Positions 14,139 through 19,188 of a stretch of DNA of 19,188 bases are shown in pieces. Each line of letters opens with the position of its first letter. Within the stretch, counting starts at the first letter, position 1. A program made the position numbers and the translations under genes. The stretch is from Planctomycetota bacterium (lineage in GTDB: Bacteria; Planctomycetota; PUPC01; DSUN01), in the NCBI GenBank assembly GCA_016872875.1, contig VGYW01000120.1, forward strand, positions 1 through 19,188, given 5' to 3'. The notes beneath the pieces were generated by a model. That model had not been told where the DNA came from. It searched no databases and worked only from the letters and a program-made list of their open reading frames with translations.

Positions 14139-15497
14139 ATGGCCAGGGCCAGGTCGGTCTACACATGCCAGCAGTGCGGGGCGCAGCAGCCGAAGTGGCT
14201 GGGACGCTGCCCTGACTGCGGGGAGTGGGACTCGCTGGTGGAGGAGACCTACGCGCCGCCGCGGAAGGGGGGCGGGGAGGCGCTCGGCGGCGGAGCGCCG
14301 CAGGTGCTGGCCACGGTGAAGCCGCCCGAGCAGCCGCGCCTGAAGACGGGCATCGGCGAGCTCGACCGCGTGCTGGGGGGCGGCATCATCGCAGGCTCCG
14401 CCGTCCTCTTCGGCGGCGACCCCGGCATCGGCAAGTCAACTCTCCTCCTCCAGGCCTGCCACGGCCTGAGCCTTCAGGGGCTGAAGACCCTCTACGTCAC
14501 GGGCGAGGAGTCGCTCACCCAGCTTCGGCTGAGGGCCGAGCGGCTGGGCATCCAGGCCAACGGCCTCCTGGCCCTGGCGGAGACCAACGCCGAGGCAATC
14601 GTGGCACAACTCCAGGCCACCAAGCCCGACTTCGCCGTGGTGGACTCGATCCAGATGGTCTACAAGCCCGACATCGCGTCGGCCCCAGGCAGCGTGTCGC
14701 AGGTGCGCGACTGCGCGGGCGACCTGGTGCGGCTTGCGAAGGCGGCGGAAATCCCCGTCGCGCTCATCGGCCACGTGACCAAGGAGGGCGCCATCGCCGG
14801 GCCGCGCGTCCTCGAGCACATGGTGGACACGGTGCTCTATTTCGAGGGGGACCGCTACCAGGCATATCGGCTGCTGCGCGCGGTGAAGAACCGCTTCGGG
14901 CCGACCGACGAGATCGGGGTCTTCGAGATGCGGAGCACGGGTCTGGCGGAGGTGGCCGACCTGGCCGACGTGTTCGTGTCGCGCCAGCGGCGGGCCACGC
15001 CCGGCTCCGTGGTCGTGCCAGTCATCGAGGGCACGCGCGCGCTCCTCGTCGAGGTCCAGGCCCTCGTGTCGCGGGCCAACTTCGGCACGCCCGAACGCAA
15101 GGTGAGCGGCCTCGACCGCAACCGCGTGGCAATGTTGCTCGCGGTGCTGGAGAAGCGCGCCGACCTGGTGCTGGCCGACCACGATGTGTTCGTGAACGTC
15201 GTCGGCGGGGTGCGGGTGGTGGAGCCTGCGGCCGACCTCGCCGCCGCGGTCGCTATCGCGTCAAGCTTCACCGACCGCGCTGTGCCGCCCGACCTGGCGG
15301 CCCTGGGCGAGGTGGGGCTTGCGGGCGAGGTGCGCGGCATCTCGCAGATAGACGCACGCCTCCGCGAGGCCGCAAGGCTCGGCTGGAAGGTGGCCGTCGC
15401 CCCCCGCGACAGCGCCCGCTCGCTCCAAGGACGCTATGGCGCGCTCGACGTGCGCCTCGTGTCCACCCTCGCCGAGGCGCTCGAGGCGGCATCGTGA
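14139..15497 (+). CDS. radA: DNA repair protein RadA
   Basis: 452 residues, the usual length. ATG at 14139 is preceded by GGAGAGGAG and a short leader; the frame extends upstream to 14067 across the promoter and is not used. N-terminal zinc finger CxxC ... CxxC (Cys10, 13, 24, 27), Walker A GDPGIGKST (93-101), the RadA-specific KNRFG (250-254) and a C-terminal Lon-protease-like domain (about 275-450). RadA is a RecA-like ATPase and helicase promoting branch migration and processing of recombination intermediates. The stop codon starts a foldback repeat. Confidence 0.97.
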   Translation: MARARSVYTCQQCGAQQPKWLGRCPDCGEWDSLVEETYAPPRKGGGEALGGGAPQVLATVKPPEQPRLKTGIGELDRVLGGGIIAGSAVLFGGDPGIGKSTLLLQACHGLSLQGLKTLYVTGEESLTQLRLRAERLGIQANGLLALAETNAEAIVAQLQATKPDFAVVDSIQMVYKPDIASAPGSVSQVRDCAGDLVRLAKAAEIPVALIGHVTKEGAIAGPRVLEHMVDTVLYFEGDRYQAYRLLRAVKNRFGPTDEIGVFEMRSTGLAEVADLADVFVSRQRRATPGSVVVPVIEGTRALLVEVQALVSRANFGTPERKVSGLDRNRVAMLLAVLEKRADLVLADHDVFVNVVGGVRVVEPAADLAAAVAIASSFTDRAVPPDLAALGEVGLAGEVRGISQIDARLREAARLGWKVAVAPRDSARSLQGRYGALDVRLVSTLAEALEAAS

Positions 15498-15615
15498 CGC
15501 GCGAGAAGAAAGCGGCGAGCTTCGAGCGTCGAGCCGCGAGCCCGGAGGAAGAACCGGCAGGCCGCTCGGTCCAGGCTCGTGGCTCGTCGCTCGTGGCTTT
15601 CCCGGTCACGCGTCA
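15495..15615. repeat. Foldback repeat starting at the radA stop codon
   Basis: TGACGCG (15495-15501, including the TGA stop) pairs with CGCGTCA (15609-15615). The inner arms GAGC/GTCG-rich at about 15510-15543 pair imperfectly with 15572-15602 (one 6-base gap), leaving a loop near 15544-15571. Confidence 0.65.
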
Positions 15616-15641
15616 GGTATCAACAGACAGGAGATAATCGC

Positions 15642-16301
15642 ATGCAGTGCCACACAGGGCTTGCTCAACGCACTAACTGGCTGGCGATGGGCGCGGCGCT
15701 CGTGGCGGCCGGCATCCTCGTGCTGGCCCCCCTCGGCTGCGAGGAGATGTTCGGCAAGAAGAAGCCCAAGGGCCTCGTGCGACTGGGCACGGGGTGCCTC
15801 GTCGTCCTCCCCTTCGCCACGCCGAACAAGAAGCACTTCGAGTCGGAGCTCGGCAGCACCTTCTCCACGATGATCGCGGACCTCGTGCGCGAGGGCTGCC
15901 CGGGGGCCAAGGTGCTCGACGCGCGGACTCTGCCCGCGCAGGCCAACGGGCAGCCAATCGAGAAAGCCTCCCTCGTGGACATCGGCCAGGCTCTGGGCGC
16001 CAACTACGTGGTGATCGGCGAGATTCACGAGCTGACCGCCAAGGAGCCCGGTGCCTACAAGGTGCTCAAGGGCACGATGGTCATCTCCGCGTGGGTGTTC
16101 GACTGCTCCGACGGATCGGTGCCCTGGCGCATCGTGCAGCGAAAGTACCACTACCCACGCCTGCTCGGCGGCGAGGCTATCCCCGCCCCCTCCGACGACG
16201 AGGAGGAGGTCATCACCCGCGTCATGCGCGAGGCCGCCTGGGGTGTCGCCGCCGTCTTCCGCGGCGCGAGGACCGATGAGCAACTGAGGCTGGGTGATTG
16301 A
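15642..16301 (+). CDS. Putative lipoprotein, CsgG/LpoB-like fold
   Basis: 219 residues, ATG at 15642 with AGGAG at 15629-15633. Hydrophobic signal (WLAMGAALVAAGILVLAPLGC) ending at Cys33; the lipobox (PLGC) is weak because of Pro at -3. The mature part has the alternating pattern of CsgG/TolB-N/LpoB-type domains: VVLPFATPNKKHFESELGSTFSTMIADL, a helical/strand unit with VDIGQALGANYVVIGEIHEL, then a strand MVISAWVFDCSDG. Such lipoproteins act at the cell envelope, as secretion channels or activators of peptidoglycan synthases. Assignment is by fold pattern only, so moderate. Downstream is a repeat-filled convergent gap. Confidence 0.6.
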   Translation: MQCHTGLAQRTNWLAMGAALVAAGILVLAPLGCEEMFGKKKPKGLVRLGTGCLVVLPFATPNKKHFESELGSTFSTMIADLVREGCPGAKVLDARTLPAQANGQPIEKASLVDIGQALGANYVVIGEIHELTAKEPGAYKVLKGTMVISAWVFDCSDGSVPWRIVQRKYHYPRLLGGEAIPAPSDDEEEVITRVMREAAWGVAAVFRGARTDEQLRLGD

Positions 16302-16317
16302 GACCCGCGCGGCGCCC

Positions 16318-16556
16318 AATCGTCCTCGTCCCTCGTCCTCGTTCTCGACTCCCTTGCGGTTAGGCAGCACTTCGCCAAGACTGGGTTGGGGTTCGTAGTG
16401 CGGCCTTCAGGCCGTACCGCGCCACACACGGGCTAAAGCCCGCACCACGAACTGTTCGCTCTCTGAGGGGGACGCATGGCTCCGCTTCATGTGGGCGGCG
16501 GGCTGCGTGGTCAGGAGAATCGAGGACGAGGACGAGGGACGAGGACGAGGACGATT
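16318..16556. repeat. Nested repeat: GAGGAC simple-repeat arms around a palindromic element
   Basis: The left arm 16318-16352 (AATCGTCCTCGTCCC...) is the reverse complement of the right arm 16518-16556, apart from one missing 6-base unit. Between them lies the 62-bp palindrome at 16391-16452. It fills the gap between the lipoprotein stop (16301) and the convergent phosphomutase stop (16586). No gene supported here. Confidence 0.75.
16391..16452. repeat. Palindromic element, sister of the in-gene copy at 7827
   Basis: Left arm 16391-16414 (GTTCGTAGTGCGGCCTTCAG...) and right arm 16429-16452 (24 bases each) are imperfect reverse complements around a 14-base loop. Confidence 0.85.
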
Positions 16557-16585
16557 AGACAAGAACGAGGGCAGGCGGCTCCTTC

Positions 16586-18373
16586 CTACGGCATGGCGAA
16601 GTCGTGCCCCTTCGGCCTGACGCTGAGGACCGGGCAGAGGGCCTTCCTGACGACCTTCTCGGCCACTGAGCCGAAGAGGGCGTGCCGCAGGCCCGTGCGC
16701 CCGTGGGTGGCCAGCACGATCAGGTCTATCCCCTCCTCGCGAGCGTAGCGGACGATTTCGACGAAGGCTGCGCCGCGGCGAACGGCGAGCGTGACGCTCA
16801 GCTCCCTCCGAACCTCCGCGGGCAACACCTTGCCGAGCTGGTCCTCGGCGCTCCTCTCAAGCTCCGCGAGCAGGTTCGCGTCGAAGACCGGCCCGGCCAC
16901 GTCGAATTGCACGGCGAGCTCCGGGGTGGAGACGACGTGGAGGACGTGGAGCTCGGCTCCGTGGTCGCGCGCCATGCCGAGGGCGTAGGGGAGGGCGTGG
17001 GCGGCGTAGGGCGAAAAATCGGTGGTGAAGAGCACCTTGCGGATGGCGAACCCGCGCCGTATCTGGCGCAGGAGCGCGTCGCGGCGGACCTCCATGTGCT
17101 CGTGGCTATTCGCCTCCAGCACCAGGCGCAGGACAGGCTCGGTGTTCGACGGCCGCACGTTGAACCACCAGTCGGTGAACTCCACGCTCAGGCCGTCGAG
17201 GCGGAGCTGCTTGCCGGCCGCGTAGGTGCGGGCGAGCTCCTCGATCTTGGCCTCCTTGTCCTCCACCTCGGAGTTGATCTCGCCGCTGCCGGCGTAGCGC
17301 TGGAGGGGGCGGATGAGCTCGCTGAGGGGCCGCCGCTCGCGGCAGAGAAGCGAGAGCGCCTTGAGGAGGGTGAACGCCCCGCTGTCGCAGTAGAAGTTGT
17401 CGCGGAAGTAGTAGTGGCCGCTCAGCTCGCCCCCGAAGGCGGCGTCCCGCTCGCGCATGGCGCGCTTGATGAAGGAGTGGCCCACGCGGGTCATGACGGG
17501 CACTCCGCCGCAGGCGAGGATTTCCTCGCGGACGGCCCAGCTCGAGCGCAGGTCGTGGAGGATCGCGGCGCCTGGGTTCTCCCTGAGTACCTCGCGGGCG
17601 ATGAGGGCGGTGATCAGGTCGCAGGGCACCGCCTTCCCGCGCTCGTCCACGAACGCCACGCGGTCGGCGTCGCCGTCGAAGGCGATCCCCAGATCGGCCT
17701 TCGCCTCCACCACCTTCTTCTGAAGATCCACGATATTCTCGGCCTTCAACGGGTTGGCCTCGTGGTGCGGGAACGTGCCGTCAACCTCGAAGTACAGCGG
17801 CACGACCTCCACGCCTTGAATCCGCCTGAACAGCGGCGGGAGCAGGTAGCCGGCCATCCCGTTCCCCGCGTCAATGACGAGCTTCAGCCCGCCGATCCCT
17901 TTCGCCGCGGTCATCAGGTGGTCGAGGTAGTCGGGCAACACGTCGCGCTGGGTCACGCTTCCGGGCTTCTCAGCGGGCGGGAGCTCGCCTGTCACCAACT
18001 GCTCGATCTGGCCAATGCCGGTATCGTAGGCCACCGGCTCGGCGCCCTTGGCCGTGAGCTTGAAGCCGTTGTACTGCCCGGGGTTGTGGGAGGCGGTGAC
18101 CATGGTCCCGCCATCGTAGCCGTACCTGGCCACGGCGAAGGGCACCATGGGCGTGGTCACCATCCCGATGTCAACCACGTCCTTCCCGCCGCGCGTCAGG
18201 CCGCGGATGAGCGCCTGGGCGATGGCGGGGCTCGAGACCCGCATGTCGCGCCCGACGACGACGGTTTGGCCTGGGAAGAAGCGCGCCGCCGCCGCGCCGA
18301 TCTTCTCCGCCAGAGCCTCGTTCAGCTCCCCGGGCACCACCCCCCGAATGTCGTAAGCCTTGAAAATCCCCAT
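16586..18373 (-). CDS. Phosphomannomutase/phosphoglucomutase fused to UspA domain
   Basis: 595 residues from the ATG at 18373 (GAGGAG six bases upstream; the ATG at 18394 lacks this). Residues 1-435 are a full alpha-D-phosphohexomutase of the AlgC/ManB type: TASHNP with phosphoserine Ser95, metal loop DGDADR (233-238), sugar loop GELSGH (315-320), phosphate loop RPSNTEP (407-413). It interconverts hexose 1- and 6-phosphates for polysaccharide precursors. Residues about 442-586 are a UspA domain: KVLFTTDFSPYAAHAL, IDLIVLATHGRTG and G-x9-GS (GRTGLRHALFGS), so ATP binding is plausible although the first Gly of the motif is Ala. The fusion is in one continuous frame and looks genuine. Confidence 0.93.
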   Translation of the reverse strand: MGIFKAYDIRGVVPGELNEALAEKIGAAAARFFPGQTVVVGRDMRVSSPAIAQALIRGLTRGGKDVVDIGMVTTPMVPFAVARYGYDGGTMVTASHNPGQYNGFKLTAKGAEPVAYDTGIGQIEQLVTGELPPAEKPGSVTQRDVLPDYLDHLMTAAKGIGGLKLVIDAGNGMAGYLLPPLFRRIQGVEVVPLYFEVDGTFPHHEANPLKAENIVDLQKKVVEAKADLGIAFDGDADRVAFVDERGKAVPCDLITALIAREVLRENPGAAILHDLRSSWAVREEILACGGVPVMTRVGHSFIKRAMRERDAAFGGELSGHYYFRDNFYCDSGAFTLLKALSLLCRERRPLSELIRPLQRYAGSGEINSEVEDKEAKIEELARTYAAGKQLRLDGLSVEFTDWWFNVRPSNTEPVLRLVLEANSHEHMEVRRDALLRQIRRGFAIRKVLFTTDFSPYAAHALPYALGMARDHGAELHVLHVVSTPELAVQFDVAGPVFDANLLAELERSAEDQLGKVLPAEVRRELSVTLAVRRGAAFVEIVRYAREEGIDLIVLATHGRTGLRHALFGSVAEKVVRKALCPVLSVRPKGHDFAMP

Positions 18374-18412
18374 CGCAAGCTCCTCTTCAGCCAATGCTCG
18401 CTACACCTTACT

Positions 18413-18440
18413 AGCATATGAGGCGGGTGTCAAGAGTCAA
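18413..18440 (-). promoter_or_regulatory. Promoter of the phosphomutase-UspA gene
   Basis: Minus strand: TTGACT (18435-18440), 16-base spacer, TATGCT (18413-18418); same boxes and spacing as at 13782-13809. A second TTGACA overlaps the spacer but is too close to the -10. Predicted leader about 33 bases. Confidence 0.65.
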
Positions 18441-18496
18441 CAGCCAAGCCAGGTATGGGTATGATTTGCCGTACTGGCGCAGGCCCCCCGTTCGCT

Positions 18497-18533
18497 TCCT
18501 CGTGCTCGTCGTCGTCCTCGTCGTCGTCGTCGA
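18497..18533. repeat. GTC/CTCGTC low-complexity tract
   Basis: CTCGTGCTCGTCGTCGTCCT followed by a run of GTC. Related in style to the arms at 16318 and 16518. No gene is supported between 18441 and 18618. Confidence 0.6.
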
Positions 18534-18618
18534 ATCAATCAGCCACGAAGGGGCGGCAGCTCAGCGTGTTCCTTCCGCCCCGCTGGGGCTGTGCCCTCCG
18601 GCTCTCCTGTCCGGCGGC

Positions 18619-18870
18619 TTACGCCCTGGCAATCTCGCGGACCGCATCACGTTGGCTCTTGGGGACATAGTGCTGGCGTTGGCGCTTCCCCGAGGTCACG
18701 GCCAGGTAGGTCCGCGGCCCGTGGGGCCGTCCCTGGTGACAGCGGCACAGGCGGCGCGTGCAGGTCGAGAACCGCTCGAAGAGTGAGCCGCGCAGCAGGC
18801 GGGAGAGTGTCGAGAGCTGCCTCAAGAGCCTTGCGCGCGCGCGCACCCTAGGCGAAGCGCGTCGGGTCAT
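18619..18870 (-). CDS. DUF6788-like small protein, probably C-terminally truncated
   Basis: 83 residues from the ATG at 18870. The pattern RLLRQLSTLSRLLRGSLFERFSTCTRRLCRCHQG-x-PHGPRTYLAVTSG ... YVPK matches DUF6788-like proteins (LRGSL-x-ER ... C-x(4)-C-x-C ... HGP), which I recall as often neighbouring transposases. Relatives continue for a further helix or two beyond this stop (REIARA), so the 3' end looks lost or replaced by repeat DNA. The start is supported by a promoter ending six bases before the ATG. Function unknown; possibly a remnant of a mobile element. Confidence 0.5.
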   Translation of the reverse strand: MTRRASPRVRARARLLRQLSTLSRLLRGSLFERFSTCTRRLCRCHQGRPHGPRTYLAVTSGKRQRQHYVPKSQRDAVREIARA

Positions 18871-18876
18871 GCTGGT

Positions 18877-18906
18877 AGTATAGCATATATTACATATGCT
18901 AGTCAA
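18877..18906 (-). promoter_or_regulatory. Promoter with operator-like palindrome for the DUF6788-like gene
   Basis: Minus strand TTGACT (18901-18906), 18-base spacer, TATACT (18877-18882), six bases before the ATG at 18870. The spacer is filled by the perfect inverted repeat AGCATAT-N5-ATATGCT (18882-18900), where a bound repressor would block polymerase. Confidence 0.6.
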
Positions 18907-19061
18907 GGGACTGGGAGAAACCCTCCCACAGCATCCCGAAATGTGTATGATTGTCAGGGCGTAAGCCCGTGGCTACCCTCTGTCGCCCGCCGAGGCGGGC
19001 TGGGCTGGCGCCGACCCCTTGAGTCAGTGCCATCCCACTCTCGAACAGCAGTGAATCCTAA

Positions 19062-19098
19062 CCCGCATTTCTCACCAGCGGCTGGTGAGAAATGCGGG
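19062..19098. repeat. Head-to-head copy of the 18-bp terminal repeat
   Basis: CCCGCATTTCTCACCAGC (19062-19079), one G, then its exact reverse complement (19081-19098): a 37-bp perfect palindrome made of just the two ends of the element at 3129-3348. No gene is seen between 18907 and 19188. Confidence 0.9.
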
Positions 19099-19100
19099 AA

Positions 19101-19128
19101 CCACCAAACCACAAGCACCAAGCGCCAA
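19101..19128. repeat. Heptamer array, NNNCCAA
   Basis: CCACCAA, ACCACAA, GCACCAA, GCGCCAA follow directly after the palindrome, with degenerate continuation to about 19150. Similar period to the array at 13710-13737. Confidence 0.65.
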
Positions 19129-19188
19129 ACAAGCCCCAAACTCCAATCCTCAATGGTCCAAGCGGAGACTACGTGGTGTTGCCCGCGA

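Noticed and set aside
16391..16452. CRISPR repeat
   Set aside because: Only two distant copies, no regular spacing or spacers; it is a dispersed palindrome.
16682..18421. 579-residue open frame on the plus strand
   Set aside because: Lies opposite the phosphomutase-UspA gene and shows no domain; composition is that of an antisense shadow.
18418..18786. 122-residue plus-strand open frame with a Val-rich stretch
   Set aside because: The hydrophobic run is a translation of the GTC simple repeat, and the rest overlaps the DUF6788-like frame.

Overview
High-GC bacterial chromosome segment with no rRNA or tRNA genes visible. Two DUF4832-type proteins, a Tat-exported Gfo/Idh/MocA oxidoreductase next to one of them, and housekeeping genes in isolation (miaA, radA, a lone gspF-like gene) suggest a Planctomycetota-like or related PVC/candidate-phylum organism known from metagenomes. 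This placement is inference from gene content only.

Layout. 1-447 holds a long foldback repeat and the remnant of a YgiT-type zinc-finger antitoxin. 447-1874 is an exported DUF4832 glycosidase-like protein. 1875-3952 is accessory DNA: a compound palindrome, a DUF4258/MqsR-like toxin with its YgiT zinc-finger antitoxin, a small membrane protein, a 220-bp foldback element with perfect terminal inverted repeats, and a RelE/ParE toxin-antitoxin pair. 4056-5639 (minus) is an acyl-CoA synthetase. It shares a divergent promoter region with a Tat-signal oxidoreductase (5757-7106), which runs with a second DUF4832 protein (7125-8588); those two probably act together in glycan or sugar metabolism. On the minus strand follow an uncharacterised four-cysteine protein, a DUF91/NucS-like nuclease and another Gfo/Idh/MocA oxidoreductase. 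11678-13717 carries gspF-like and miaA genes, followed by an orphan VapB-type antitoxin, radA, and a CsgG/LpoB-like lipoprotein. 16586-18373 (minus) encodes a phosphomannomutase/phosphoglucomutase fused to a C-terminal universal stress (UspA) domain. The right end holds a DUF6788-like fragment with its own promoter/operator and more repeats.

The most striking feature is the repeat content. Many of the larger intergenic gaps hold a long, imperfect, nested palindrome, several starting at or just after a stop codon. Members of different palindrome or simple-repeat families have also entered coding sequence. The clearest case is a 66-bp palindromic element occupying exactly 22 codons of the second DUF4832 gene, absent from its paralogue, with a sister copy in the 16.4-kb intergenic region. 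Others are a GC-rich repeat inside the acyl-CoA synthetase, a hairpin inside miaA, and a 9-bp GATC array that forms the MiaA C-terminus. This resembles the coding-region palindromic elements of Rickettsia (RPEs), but with unrelated sequences.

Several strong sigma70-like promoters can be read directly. Two of them (orphan vapB and the DUF6788-like gene) put the predicted transcription start at the ATG, implying leaderless mRNAs.
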